Below the pieces are notes generated by a model. The model worked only from the letters and a program-made list of their open reading frames with translations. It was not told the origin of the DNA and did not search any database. A program made the position numbers and the translations under genes. A stretch of 64,000 bases of DNA from Alphaproteobacteria bacterium (GTDB taxonomy: Bacteria > Pseudomonadota > Alphaproteobacteria > Reyranellales > Reyranellaceae), in assembly GCA_017308235.1 (NCBI GenBank), contig JAFKFL010000031.1, positions 1 through 64,000 of the forward strand, written 5' to 3'. Shown piece by piece: positions 7,500-16,369 of this stretch. Positions within the stretch are counted from its first letter, which is position 1, and every line of letters begins with the position of its first letter.

Positions 7500-9605
7500 T
7501 CAATGAGCGAGCACGGCAAGCAGGAGCAAGGCCACAATATTGGTGATCTTGATCATCGGATTCACGGCCGGGCCGGACGTGTCCTTGTACGGATCGCCGA
7601 CGGTGTCACCCGTCACGGCCGCCTTATGGGCTTCCGAGCCCTTGCCGCCGAAATGGCCTTCCTCGATGTACTTCTTGGCATTGTCCCAAGCACCACCGCC
7701 GGCCGTCATGGAGATGGCGACGAAGATGCCGGTGACGATGACGCCAAGCAGCATGGCGCCGACTGCCGCGAAGCCATCCGAGCGGTTCGAGATAGCGCTG
7801 ATTACGAAGAACAGCACGATCGGTGACAGCACCGGCAGAAGCGACGGGATCATCATTTCCTTGATGGCGGCGCGCGTCAGCATGTCGACAGCGCGGCCGT
7901 AGTCGGGACGATCCGTGCCCTTCATAATACCGGGCTTCTCCTTGAACTGCCGACGCACCTCCTCGACCACCGACTGGGCCGCGCGGCCGACGGCCAACAT
8001 CGACATGCCGCCGAACAGGTACGGCAGCAGACCGCCGATCAGGAGGCCGACCACGACGTACGGGTTCTTGAGCGAGAACTCGACCACCTTGGTGCCGAGC
8101 TTGCCCTGCGCCATGAAGTAGTCGAGATCCGATGTGTAGGCAGCGAACAGCACCAGCGCACCCAGCCCCGCCGAGGCAATGGCATAGCCCTTGGTGACTG
8201 CCTTGGTGGTGTTACCGACTGCGTCGAGCGCATCGGTGTTCTTGCGCACTTCCTTGGGCAAGCCCGACATCTCGGCGATGCCGCCGGCGTTGTCGGTGAC
8301 CGGGCCGTAGGCATCGAGCGCCACCACCATGCCGGCCAGCGCCAGCATCGCGGTCGTGGCGACGGCAATCCCGAACAGACCGGCCAGGATGTAGCAGATC
8401 ACGATGCCGGCGCAGATCAGCAGCGCGGGCATCGCCGTGGCCTCCATCGACATCGCGAGACCGGCGATGACATTGGTGCCGTGGCCGGTGACCGACGCCT
8501 GGGCGACCGCCTTCACCGGGCGATAGTCGGTACCGGTGTAGTACTCGGTGATCCAGACGATCAGGCCGGTGATGGCAAGCCCGACCAGGGAGCAGAAGAA
8601 GAGCGACGTGCCGGTGAACGACTGGTCGCCCACCTTGAGGACGGTGTCCATGCCCACGATCTGGCTAGTGACGAACCAGATTGCCGGGATCGAGAGCACT
8701 GCGGCTACGATCACGCCCTTGTACATCGCCCACATGATCTTGGCGTCGTCGCCAAGCTTCACGAAGAACGTGCCGATGATCGAGGTGATGATGCAGACCC
8801 CGCCGATCGCGAGCGGATAGACCATCAGCTTCGAAACCAGCGCCGGATCGGCGGCAAAGAAGATCGAGGCCAGCACCATGGTGGCCACGGTGGTCACCGC
8901 ATAAGTCTCGAACAAGTCGGCTGCCATGCCGGCGCAATCGCCCACGTTGTCGCCAACGTTGTCCGCGATGGTGGCCGGATTGCGTGGGTCATCCTCCGGG
9001 ATGCCGGCTTCGACCTTGCCGACCATGTCGCCGCCGACATCGGCGCCCTTGGTGAAGATGCCACCGCCGAGACGCGCAAAGATCGAGATCAAGGACGCGC
9101 CGAAGCCGAGAGCGACCAGCGCATCGACCATCTCGCGGCTACCTGGCGCGATGCCGAGGTTGCTGAGCAGCATGTAGTAGCCAACCACACCCAGCAGCGC
9201 GAGGCCGGCCACCAGCATGCCGGTGACGGCGCCCGACTTGAAGGCGAGATCGAGGCCCTGGCCCAAGCTTTTCTGGGCGGCGACGGCGGTGCGTACATTG
9301 GCGCGCACCGACACGTTCATGCCGATGAAGCCGGTAGCACCCGACAGCACAGCGCCGATCAGAAATCCGCCGGCGGCAAGCTTGCCGAGCAGAAGGAACA
9401 AAACGATGAGCACGACCACGCCGACGATGGCGATGGTGGTGTACTGCCGACGCAGATAGGCGGCGGCGCCCTCCTGGACCGCTTGTGCGATCTCTTGCAT
9501 GCGCGGCGTGCCGGCATCAGCGGCCATAACCCGCGATGCAGTCACGACGCCGTAAAGAACGGCGATCACGCCGCATCCGACGACGGCCCAAAGAACGGAT
9601 GACAT
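7500..9605 (-). CDS. hppA: K+-independent proton-translocating pyrophosphatase
   Basis: A 701-residue membrane pump with about 16 segments that couples pyrophosphate hydrolysis to H+ export. The catalytic loop GGDMVGKVEAG (residues 191-201) and the Mg-PPi-binding NVGDNVGDCAGMAADLFE are intact. At residues 465-473 the sequence is GNTTKAVTK: Lys468 and Thr471 are the signature of the K+-independent subfamily, where K+-dependent enzymes carry Ala and Gly. It is a single-gene unit ending at a bidirectional terminator. It likely recycles PPi energy under low-energy or acid conditions (inference). Confidence 0.97.
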   Translation of the reverse strand: MSSVLWAVVGCGVIAVLYGVVTASRVMAADAGTPRMQEIAQAVQEGAAAYLRRQYTTIAIVGVVVLIVLFLLLGKLAAGGFLIGAVLSGATGFIGMNVSVRANVRTAVAAQKSLGQGLDLAFKSGAVTGMLVAGLALLGVVGYYMLLSNLGIAPGSREMVDALVALGFGASLISIFARLGGGIFTKGADVGGDMVGKVEAGIPEDDPRNPATIADNVGDNVGDCAGMAADLFETYAVTTVATMVLASIFFAADPALVSKLMVYPLAIGGVCIITSIIGTFFVKLGDDAKIMWAMYKGVIVAAVLSIPAIWFVTSQIVGMDTVLKVGDQSFTGTSLFFCSLVGLAITGLIVWITEYYTGTDYRPVKAVAQASVTGHGTNVIAGLAMSMEATAMPALLICAGIVICYILAGLFGIAVATTAMLALAGMVVALDAYGPVTDNAGGIAEMSGLPKEVRKNTDALDAVGNTTKAVTKGYAIASAGLGALVLFAAYTSDLDYFMAQGKLGTKVVEFSLKNPYVVVGLLIGGLLPYLFGGMSMLAVGRAAQSVVEEVRRQFKEKPGIMKGTDRPDYGRAVDMLTRAAIKEMMIPSLLPVLSPIVLFFVISAISNRSDGFAAVGAMLLGVIVTGIFVAISMTAGGGAWDNAKKYIEEGHFGGKGSEAHKAAVTGDTVGDPYKDTSGPAVNPMIKITNIVALLLLAVLAH

Positions 9606-9726
9606 GGTATCTAACCTATTGTTTTTTCCGCGTTTTCCTGCTTGCCGCTGCCCGAAGCAAAGATCTCTCCCCCGGGGCGAAGCGGGCGGAAAATGACAGA
9701 TGGCCCACCGCGGCGCAACCTTAGGC

Positions 9727-9746
9727 GAAGGGGAGAAATCCCCTTC
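9727..9746 (-). terminator. Hairpin downstream of the MFS gene, possible terminator
   Basis: GAAGGGGA and TCCCCTTC form an 8-bp stem closed by GAAA on the plus strand. It begins 18 nt past the MFS stop codon. No T tract follows on the minus strand, so intrinsic termination would be weak. Confidence 0.4.
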
Positions 9747-9763
9747 ACGTCAAGGGGTTGGCC

Positions 9764-10996
9764 CTACGTGCGTGCGGGATGACGCAAGCGAAACGCGACG
9801 ATGACCAGAAGCGCGGCGCATACCAGGATGAAGGCGAAGTAGTTCAGCACTTCCCAACCCTTGAGCTCCAGCACCACGCTGGCCATCAGGCTCGCGGTGG
9901 TCGTGGTGCCGAACACCATGAAGTCGTTGAACGCCTGCGCCTTGCCGCGTTCGGCTGGCCGGTAGGTCGTCGTGAGGAGCGTCGTGGCGCCGACGAACAG
10001 GAAGTTCCATCCCACGCCGTTCAGGCTCAGAGCGCCACGGAAATGCCAGGCGGTGGTCCCCATCAGGGCAACGGCAACGCCTGCAATCAGCAACAGCGCA
10101 CCAGCCAGCATCACATTGAAGATGCCGAAACGCGCGACGAGATGGCCGGTAAAGAAGGCCGGAATGAACATGCCCATCACATGCGTGAAGATCGTGACCG
10201 GCGCCTCGGTCTTGTCGAGACCGCACTGCACGATGGCGATCGGCGACGCGGCCATCACGAACGACATCACGCCGAAAGCGATCATCGCCCCTGTCACGGC
10301 GACCATATAGGCCGGCTGGGTCACGATCTCGAGAAGCGGCCGCTGCGGCCCTCCTCCGTCCTCGGCCTTTATGACCGGGAACTCGATGAAGCCCAGGACC
10401 ACAAACACAATGGCATGCACGACGACCACGGCGACAAAACTCGCCTGAAAGATCGGCAGCCACAGATCGGGAGTCCAACGCGCTAGTGTCGGGCCGATAA
10501 TGCCGGCGACGACACCGCCCGCCGTGACGTAGGATATGGCCTGGGCGCGAAAGTGCAACGGCGCCAGCTCCACCGCCGCGAACCGATAGAGCTGCATGTT
10601 GGCAATGGCAAAACCCAACATCAGGCCGCCCAGACACAGCATCAAGAAGCTGCCCATGCCGAGCCCGATCGCAGCGCATGAGGCGCCCGCCATTCCCGCC
10701 AACGAGCCAGTGCGAAACCCAAAGGCCCGGCCGCGCCGCATCATCAATGCCGAGGCAGGAAACACCGAAAGCATCACCCCCAGGTGCTGCATCGTGATCG
10801 GCAAGTTGGCGAAGACGCGCATATCGGCCGGCACGATGGTGAGCACCGCGAGCGCCGAGGAGGCGAACATCAGCGTGTTGCTGCTTTGGGTGAGCGCCTG
10901 GCATGTCGCCAACAAGCCAATGTTGCGCAGCGATCGGCGCGGGAAGCGGCCGGCGTCGATCGCCTGCGCCTCCTGAATCTTGGTCAGTCCGTCCAT
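9764..10996 (-). CDS. MFS transporter
   Basis: A 410-residue protein with about 12 hydrophobic segments in two six-helix halves, linked by a polar loop around residues 205-215 (KAEDGGGPQRP). It is an inner-membrane major-facilitator permease of unknown substrate. It lies 110 bp downstream of thiL on the same strand, so it could be the last gene of that operon, perhaps for a vitamin or its precursor. The spacing makes this uncertain. Start ATG 10996 (MDGLTKIQEAQ) has the usual cytosolic N-terminus. Confidence 0.8.
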   Translation of the reverse strand: MDGLTKIQEAQAIDAGRFPRRSLRNIGLLATCQALTQSSNTLMFASSALAVLTIVPADMRVFANLPITMQHLGVMLSVFPASALMMRRGRAFGFRTGSLAGMAGASCAAIGLGMGSFLMLCLGGLMLGFAIANMQLYRFAAVELAPLHFRAQAISYVTAGGVVAGIIGPTLARWTPDLWLPIFQASFVAVVVVHAIVFVVLGFIEFPVIKAEDGGGPQRPLLEIVTQPAYMVAVTGAMIAFGVMSFVMAASPIAIVQCGLDKTEAPVTIFTHVMGMFIPAFFTGHLVARFGIFNVMLAGALLLIAGVAVALMGTTAWHFRGALSLNGVGWNFLFVGATTLLTTTYRPAERGKAQAFNDFMVFGTTTTASLMASVVLELKGWEVLNYFAFILVCAALLVIVAFRLRHPART

Positions 10997-11106
10997 TTGC
11001 GGCGCACTTTAGTCGGCATCAGAGACCGTGCCCAAGTGAATTGGCGCCCCGCTTTGATGGTTGGCACGCAGGGCAGCCATGCCCATCGCGGGCGCTCTCA
11101 CCTCGA

Positions 11107-12072
11107 TTAGAAGTGGACATAACCCATGCGCTCCGTCCGCACCTTGCGGCCAGCCACAGTGAGCTGCACGCCGCGACCGGTGGTGAAAATGCCGACCGGG
11201 CTGACTTTGATCTTCGCCGCTCGCGCAGCCGTGAGGAGCGCCTGCCGTCGGCGCGGCGGCACGGCCATCACCAGCTCATAGTCGTCGCCGCCACCCAGCA
11301 CAGTCGTCCAGAGCGAAGGATCGCCCGTAACGACGCGGCGCGCCGCCGGAGACAACGGCACTCCCTCGCGTTCGACGACGAGTCCCAGGCGAGAGGCTTC
11401 GGCAATGTGACCGGCATCTGCCAAAAGACCATCGGAGACGTCGGCCGTCGCATGAGCGATGCCAATCAGGAGCGGTCCCAGCTTCGTCCGCGGCTGGGGT
11501 ACGCGGTAGCGTTTCTCGAGGGTGGCGCTTGCGAATCGGCCACGCGCGGCGAGGAGACCAAGAGCGGCATCCCCGATGGTACCGCTGACCCAAAGCTCGT
11601 CCCCTGCCCTCGCACCGGCACGGCTTAATCCCTTGCGCCGTGGCACGCGGCCAAAGGCCGTTACCGTGACCGTCAGCGGGCCAGGTGTGGCAACCGTGTC
11701 GCCACCGCACAGCACGATGCCGTAGCGACGCTGGTCCGCCCCAAGACCGCGTGCGAACTCGCCGAGCCAGCGTTCGGTCCATCGTGCCGGCAGCGCCAGC
11801 GAGAGCTGGTAGGCGTAAGGTGTCGAACCTCCCGCGGCGAGGTCGGAAAGGCAGACACGCAACGCCTTCGCGGCAATCCGGTCAGGCCGTTCGTCAGGAA
11901 GGAAGTGGACGCCGGCCACGATCGTGTCGGTCTTGACCACGAGATCATGCCGAGCGTCGGCCGACAGGAAGGCATTGTCGCTTTTGAGGCCGCCTGCTCC
12001 CGGGAAGCTTTTGGCCAGAGGCGCGAAGTACCGTGCGATCAGCTCGAACTGACCGGGCCGCCGGTCAGCCAT
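11107..12072 (-). CDS. thiL: Thiamine-monophosphate kinase
   Basis: A 321-residue ATP-dependent enzyme making thiamine diphosphate from the monophosphate. Family motifs include FELIARYFAPLA at the N-terminus, KTDTIVAGVHFLPDERP, LSDLAAGG, LCGGDT, SGTIGDAALGL, TADVSDGLLAD and GGGDDYEL. One oddity: the metal-binding 'GDDxA' near residue 30 reads KSDNAF, so the first Asp is Ser. The other Mg-binding acidic residues remain. It starts 2 nt after the nusB stop, and nusB-thiL is a common pairing. Confidence 0.93.
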   Translation of the reverse strand: MADRRPGQFELIARYFAPLAKSFPGAGGLKSDNAFLSADARHDLVVKTDTIVAGVHFLPDERPDRIAAKALRVCLSDLAAGGSTPYAYQLSLALPARWTERWLGEFARGLGADQRRYGIVLCGGDTVATPGPLTVTVTAFGRVPRRKGLSRAGARAGDELWVSGTIGDAALGLLAARGRFASATLEKRYRVPQPRTKLGPLLIGIAHATADVSDGLLADAGHIAEASRLGLVVEREGVPLSPAARRVVTGDPSLWTTVLGGGDDYELVMAVPPRRRQALLTAARAAKIKVSPVGIFTTGRGVQLTVAGRKVRTERMGYVHF

Positions 12073-12074
12073 GG

Positions 12075-12566
12075 CTAGCTGGAAAGTTCCGAGCCGCGCA
12101 CCTGGCGGGCGACGCGATCGAGCACGGAATTGACGAAAGTGGGCTCACCCTGGTCGTAGAAGGCATGCGCGATCTCGACATATTCGTTGATCGCGACCTT
12201 GGGCGGCACATCGCGGCGATGCATGAGCTCATAGGCGCCTGCCAGCAGGATCGCGCGCACCAGGCGATCGACGCGCCCCCAGGTCCAATCCTGCGCCAGC
12301 GCCGAGGACACGGTCTGCTGCAGCTCGTCTTTGTGACCCGCCACGCCCTCGACAACGTCCTTGAACAAGGGCCGATCGGCATCACGCCGCATGCCGCCCT
12401 CGCCCGACTCACCCGTACGGACGATCAGGAACTGCTCGATGATGTCGCCGGGCGCGTCCTGGCCCTCCTGCCATTGGTAGAGCGCCTGCACTGCCGCCAA
12501 CCGCGCGGCCTGGCGGCGGCTCGGCGTACGGCCTGGGGTGGCCTGCTCGCTCACTTGTTCCGCCAT
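12075..12566 (-). CDS. nusB: Transcription antitermination factor NusB
   Basis: A 163-residue all-helical RNA-binding factor that acts with NusE (S10) at boxA in rRNA antitermination. The basic N-terminal helix (SRRQAARLAAVQALYQW) and the C-terminal EYVEIAHAFYDQGEPTFVNSVLDRVAR are diagnostic. Its start overlaps the 3' end of ribH by 16 nt, so the two are translationally coupled. The ribH-nusB-thiL order is conserved in proteobacteria. Confidence 0.96.
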   Translation of the reverse strand: MAEQVSEQATPGRTPSRRQAARLAAVQALYQWQEGQDAPGDIIEQFLIVRTGESGEGGMRRDADRPLFKDVVEGVAGHKDELQQTVSSALAQDWTWGRVDRLVRAILLAGAYELMHRRDVPPKVAINEYVEIAHAFYDQGEPTFVNSVLDRVARQVRGSELSS

Positions 12567-13027
12567 CGCCGACCGAGCGCCACCATGGCGAGGCAGGCGT
12601 GCGTTGCATCACCGCCCTTGTCGCCGCGGTCGATGAAGGCGCGTGCGCGGGCCTGCTCCATCGTCTCGACGGTGACGATGCCGTAACCGATGGCAAGCTT
12701 CCGCTGGATTGCAAGGTCCATCAGGCCACGGGCGCTCTCGCCGCATACGTAGTCATAGTGCGAGGTCTCGCCGCGTATGACGCAGCCCAGCGCGACGAAG
12801 CCCTCATAGCGTCCAGCCGCAAGCGCGATCGCACCCGGGATCTCGAACGCGCCTGGGACGACGACGCGTTCGGCAGATGCACCATTCTTGGCGATCTCAC
12901 GTTCGGCGCCGGCGATCAAAGCATCGGCGATCTCGACGTAGTAGCGCGATTCAACGATCAGGATACGAGCACCTTTGACGCCGTCGATCACGGGCCGCGC
13001 CGTTGGCGTTTCGGTCCGGGTCGACAT
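12551..13027 (-). CDS. ribH: 6,7-dimethyl-8-ribityllumazine synthase
   Basis: A 158-residue lumazine synthase joining the ribityl-pyrimidinedione with dihydroxybutanone phosphate in riboflavin synthesis. It assembles into pentamers or 60-mers. Motifs seen are ESRYYVEIADALIAGA, VVVPGAFEIPGAI, LGCVIRGETSHYDYV (catalytic His in the last segment) and GIVTVETMEQARAR. It sits 3 nt after ribBA and overlaps nusB. Confidence 0.96.
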   Translation of the reverse strand: MSTRTETPTARPVIDGVKGARILIVESRYYVEIADALIAGAEREIAKNGASAERVVVPGAFEIPGAIALAAGRYEGFVALGCVIRGETSHYDYVCGESARGLMDLAIQRKLAIGYGIVTVETMEQARARAFIDRGDKGGDATHACLAMVALGRRWRNK

Positions 13028-13030
13028 CGA

Positions 13031-14182
13031 TCAGCCCGCCGTCCGGCCAGGAACAGGCTTTTGGCCTACAACCTTGAGACCGAAGCCTTCCAGGCCAACG
13101 ATGCTCTTGTTGGAGTTGGTGAGCAGGATCATGTCCTTCACCCCAAGATCGATCAGGATCTGGGCGCCGACGCCGTAGTCGCGCAATTCGCCGCCCGCCG
13201 GGGCAATCGGCTCGCCGGCCCGACGGCGCTGCTCCGACAGGACGACCGTCAGGGGCTCGCGGATAAGCACGATCACGCCGCGGCCTTCCTTGGCGATAGC
13301 TTGCATTGAAGCTTCGATCTCGCCGCCACGTCCGCCACTGCGTTGGCCGAGTGTATCGGTGAAGATGTTGACTGCATGCATGCGCACCGTGATCGGACCG
13401 CCGGTCGCGGGATCACCTTTCACCAGGGCGATATGCTGAGCCTTGGTCACCTTGTTCAGATAGACGACGCAGCGGAAGTCGCCGCCATAGATGCTGTCGA
13501 ACATCGTGTCGCTGATGCGCTTCACGATCGAATCGTAGCGGCGTCGGTAGGCAATGAGATCGGCGATGGTGCCGATCTTGAGCCCGTGGCGCTGCGCGAA
13601 GGTGATGAGATCGTTGCGACGGGCCATCGTGCCGTCGTCGTTCATGATCTCGCAGATCACACCCGCAGGCGTCAGGCCGGCCAGACGCGACAGATCGACC
13701 GCGGCCTCGGTATGTCCGGTTCGCTCAAGCGTGCCACCCTCGCGCGCCACCAGCGGAAAGACATGGCCCGGAGTCACGATATCCTGCGGCCCGCAGGAAG
13801 GGTCGATCGCAACCGAGACCGTGCGCGCCCGGTCTGCAGCGGAGATGCCGGTCGTCACCCCCTCGCGCGCCTCGATCGAAGTCGTGAAGGCAGTCTGGTG
13901 GCGAGTGGAGTTGTTCTGGGACATCAGCGACAGGCCGAGCTGTTCGACCCGCTCACGTGTCAGCGCGAGGCAAATCAGGCCACGCGCGTGCTTGGCCATG
14001 AAGTTGATCGCCTCGGGCGTTGCGAACTGTGCCGGTATGACCAGGTCGCCTTCGTTCTCGCGGTCCTCGTCGTCGACAAGGATGAACATCCGGCCCTTGC
14101 GGGCCTCTTCGATAATGTCTTCGGCGGCGGCCTTCACCTCACTGAAGGTGATGCGCCAGGCATCCTTATCGAGCGCGTTCAT
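13031..14182 (-). CDS. ribB: RibBA-like protein: active-looking DHBP synthase fused to a degenerate GTP cyclohydrolase II domain
   Basis: 383 residues. Residues 1-215 are dihydroxybutanone-phosphate synthase with its acidic loop (DDEDRENEGDLV, 37-48), the SQNNSTRHQTAF loop and the HTEA motif (157-160); this half should be active. Residues 216-383 have the GTP cyclohydrolase II fold (RDYGVGAQILIDLG, 334-346). The zinc site is gone: where the family has a Cys followed by CDC, this reads MHAVNIF and QRSGGRG (268-286). It is therefore probably RibB plus a non-catalytic 'RibX' module. The genome would need a separate ribA. Its ATG overlaps the ribE TGA. Confidence 0.92.
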   Translation of the reverse strand: MNALDKDAWRITFSEVKAAAEDIIEEARKGRMFILVDDEDRENEGDLVIPAQFATPEAINFMAKHARGLICLALTRERVEQLGLSLMSQNNSTRHQTAFTTSIEAREGVTTGISAADRARTVSVAIDPSCGPQDIVTPGHVFPLVAREGGTLERTGHTEAAVDLSRLAGLTPAGVICEIMNDDGTMARRNDLITFAQRHGLKIGTIADLIAYRRRYDSIVKRISDTMFDSIYGGDFRCVVYLNKVTKAQHIALVKGDPATGGPITVRMHAVNIFTDTLGQRSGGRGGEIEASMQAIAKEGRGVIVLIREPLTVVLSEQRRRAGEPIAPAGGELRDYGVGAQILIDLGVKDMILLTNSNKSIVGLEGFGLKVVGQKPVPGRTAG

Positions 14183-14781
14183 GTCTTTTCGTGCTCCAGC
14201 AGTCGCGCAACGTAACGCGCGAGCATATCCACCTCAAGATTGACCCGCTGGCCAGCCTTGGCCTGGCCCAGTGTGGTAACCGCCTGGGTATGTGAAATGA
14301 TGTTCACACCGAAGCGGTTTCCGTCCACCTCATTGACCGTGAGCGAGACACCGTCGACCGCGACCGAACCCTTGGCGGCCACGAAACGAGCCAGAGCGGG
14401 CGGCGCCTCGAACACGAAACGCACACTGCCGCCTTCCGGTGTCGTCGAGATCACTCTGCCGATGCCATCGACATGGCCGTAGACGAGATGGCCGCCAAGT
14501 TCATCGCCGAGCTTCAGCGACAGTTCGAGATTGATCCGGGCGCCAGCCTTCCAGTCTCCGAGATGCGTCTTGTCGAGTGTCTCGCCCGATGCCTCGACCG
14601 TGAAACGGTCTGCCCCCTTCTCGACGACGGTGAGGCAACAGCCTGAACAGGCGATCGAGGCACCGATGGCGATCGGTTTCATGTCATGGCGGGTACGGAC
14701 CACGAAGCGACGGTCGCCTGCACTGCCGCCGGGGGTGACCGAGACAATCTCGCCGATGTCAGTGACAATACCTGTAAACAT
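14179..14781 (-). CDS. ribE: Riboflavin synthase, alpha-type
   Basis: A 200-residue enzyme that dismutates two lumazine molecules to riboflavin. It has two tandem lumazine-binding beta-barrels: the first starts MFTGIVTDIGEI and contains CSGCCLTVVE, and the second contains LVYGHVDGIGRV and SVAVDGVSLTVNEVDG. The trimerising C-terminal helix (QRVNLEVDMLARYVARLLE) is present. The gene overlaps ribBA by 4 nt and follows ribD by 9 nt. Confidence 0.96.
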   Translation of the reverse strand: MFTGIVTDIGEIVSVTPGGSAGDRRFVVRTRHDMKPIAIGASIACSGCCLTVVEKGADRFTVEASGETLDKTHLGDWKAGARINLELSLKLGDELGGHLVYGHVDGIGRVISTTPEGGSVRFVFEAPPALARFVAAKGSVAVDGVSLTVNEVDGNRFGVNIISHTQAVTTLGQAKAGQRVNLEVDMLARYVARLLEHEKT

Positions 14782-14790
14782 GGGCCGTAC

Positions 14791-15870
14791 TTAGGTGTCC
14801 CGTCGCCAGCTTTCCACCGTGTCGCCATCGATGGTCCTGACCGAAACCAGCGAGAACCGGGGCGCGAAACCGAGGCGATCGAGCTCCATTGGGCCGACCG
14901 CAGAGCGGCTATCGGCGCCGATGACCAAGCCGGCACGGTAGTGGGTGATCCGATCGATCAGACCGGCCTTCAGAAAGGCCGCAGCCACCTGACCGCCGCC
15001 TTCGATCAATACGCGCGTTAGCCCCAGAACACCCAGGGATTTGGCGGCAGCGACAACATCCACGCGGCCATCGACGGCGGCATTCACTCGGATCACCTTA
15101 ATGCCCTTGTCAGCCAGCCGCAATTCGCGATCCCGATCGACTTGCGTGCAGACCAGCCAAACCGGATTCTTGCTAGCTGTCGCAACGATCTTCGATTCGA
15201 GCGGAAGCCGGGCATGCGAATCGAGCACGATACGTACCGGCGAATAACGCGAAAGACCGGGCAGACGACACGTGAGCTCGGGATCGTCCAGCACGATTGT
15301 GTTTATACCAACCAACACCGCATCGTGCGTCGCCCGCAGCCTCTGGCCGGCGGCACGAGCGGCGGGTCCAGTGATCCATTTGCTCTCGCCCTTCGCGGTT
15401 GCGATTGCGCCATCGAGAGAAGTCGCGAGCTTCAGGTGGAAAAGCGGTCGGCCGTCGCTGATGCGACGGAGGAAGCCGGCATTGATATCGGTGGCCTCAG
15501 TCACCCCTTCACCGATCTCGACCGCAATTCCCGCCGCCCTCAACCGCGCGTGCCCCTGCCCTTTCACCCTCGGATCGGGGTCCTCCATTGCCGAAACAAC
15601 CCGCGCCACGCCCGCCGCAACCAGCGCGTCGGCGCAGGGTGGCGTTCTGCCGTGGTGCGCACAGGGCTCGAGCGTCACGTACGCGGTGGCGCCCACGACC
15701 GGTTCAAGCGTACTCGCCAGCGCATCCGCCTCTGCATGCGGCCGGCCACCGTCTCGCGTGCGACCCGCCGCAACGATGCGGCCGTCGCGAACGATCACGC
15801 ATCCGACGGCGGGATTGGGCCAGGTGCGCCCGAGCGATCGACGCGCAAGCGCAAGCGCTGCGCGCATCAT
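14791..15870 (-). CDS. ribD: Bifunctional riboflavin deaminase/reductase
   Basis: 359 residues. The N-terminal deaminase domain (1-145) has the zinc ligands His46 and Glu48 (HAEADAL) and Cys70 and Cys79 (PCAHHGRTPPC). The C-terminal reductase domain (150-359) is DHFR-like, with LKLATSLDGAIAT, SKWITGPAAR and LIEGGGQVAAAFL. It performs steps two and three of riboflavin synthesis. The open frame reaches 15969 inside nrdR; the tandem ATG at 15870/15867 fits the family start and lies 4 nt past the nrdR stop. Confidence 0.95.
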   Translation of the reverse strand: MMRAALALARRSLGRTWPNPAVGCVIVRDGRIVAAGRTRDGGRPHAEADALASTLEPVVGATAYVTLEPCAHHGRTPPCADALVAAGVARVVSAMEDPDPRVKGQGHARLRAAGIAVEIGEGVTEATDINAGFLRRISDGRPLFHLKLATSLDGAIATAKGESKWITGPAARAAGQRLRATHDAVLVGINTIVLDDPELTCRLPGLSRYSPVRIVLDSHARLPLESKIVATASKNPVWLVCTQVDRDRELRLADKGIKVIRVNAAVDGRVDVVAAAKSLGVLGLTRVLIEGGGQVAAAFLKAGLIDRITHYRAGLVIGADSRSAVGPMELDRLGFAPRFSLVSVRTIDGDTVESWRRDT

Positions 15871-15874
15871 CGGA

Positions 15875-16339
15875 TCAGTCCTTGTAGTTGGTCTCGGCGA
15901 GATCGGAGATGAACTCCTCGAAATCCTTGGCCTCGCGGAAATTGCGATACACCGAGGCAAAGCGCACATAGGCCACCGGATCGAGGGCGCGCAACGCGTC
16001 CATCACCAGCTCACCGATCTGCGTCGAGGGAATCTCGCTCTCGCCGGAACTCTCGAGGCGGCGCACGATGCCGTTCACCACCCGCTCCACGCGCTCCGGA
16101 TCCACCGGCCGCTTGCGACAAGCGACCGAGATCGAACGCGCGAGCTTGTCACGATCGAACGCCACGCGCTGACCATTCTTCTTGACCACGGTCAGTTCGC
16201 GCAGCTGCACGCGTTCAAAAGTCGTGAAACGCGACCCGCAGGACGGGCAATACCGACGGCGGCGAATCGCCGAATTGTCGTCAGTCGGTCTCGAGTCTTT
16301 AACCTGGGTATCCTCGTGACCGCAGAATGGACAGCGCAT
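15875..16339 (-). CDS. nrdR: Transcriptional repressor NrdR
   Basis: A 154-residue nucleotide-sensing repressor of ribonucleotide reductase genes. It has an N-terminal zinc ribbon with Cys3, Cys6, Cys31 and Cys34, followed by an ATP-cone domain (ELTVVKKNGQRVAFDRDKLARSI). The glyA-nrdR-ribD order is common in alphaproteobacteria. No NrdR box was found in this window. Confidence 0.96.
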   Translation of the reverse strand: MRCPFCGHEDTQVKDSRPTDDNSAIRRRRYCPSCGSRFTTFERVQLRELTVVKKNGQRVAFDRDKLARSISVACRKRPVDPERVERVVNGIVRRLESSGESEIPSTQIGELVMDALRALDPVAYVRFASVYRNFREAKDFEEFISDLAETNYKD

Positions 16340-16369
16340 CTCTCCCCCCTTTTTGTCTGCGGTGCGTCG

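Noticed and set aside
8481..9602. 373-codon plus-strand ORF opposite hppA
   Set aside because: Antisense shadow of hppA: His/Asp/Glu-rich composition from GC-biased reverse codons and no recognisable motif.
11041..11106. Riboswitch or small gene between thiL and the MFS gene
   Set aside because: No THI-box-like conserved segments or convincing hairpins were seen in this short gap.
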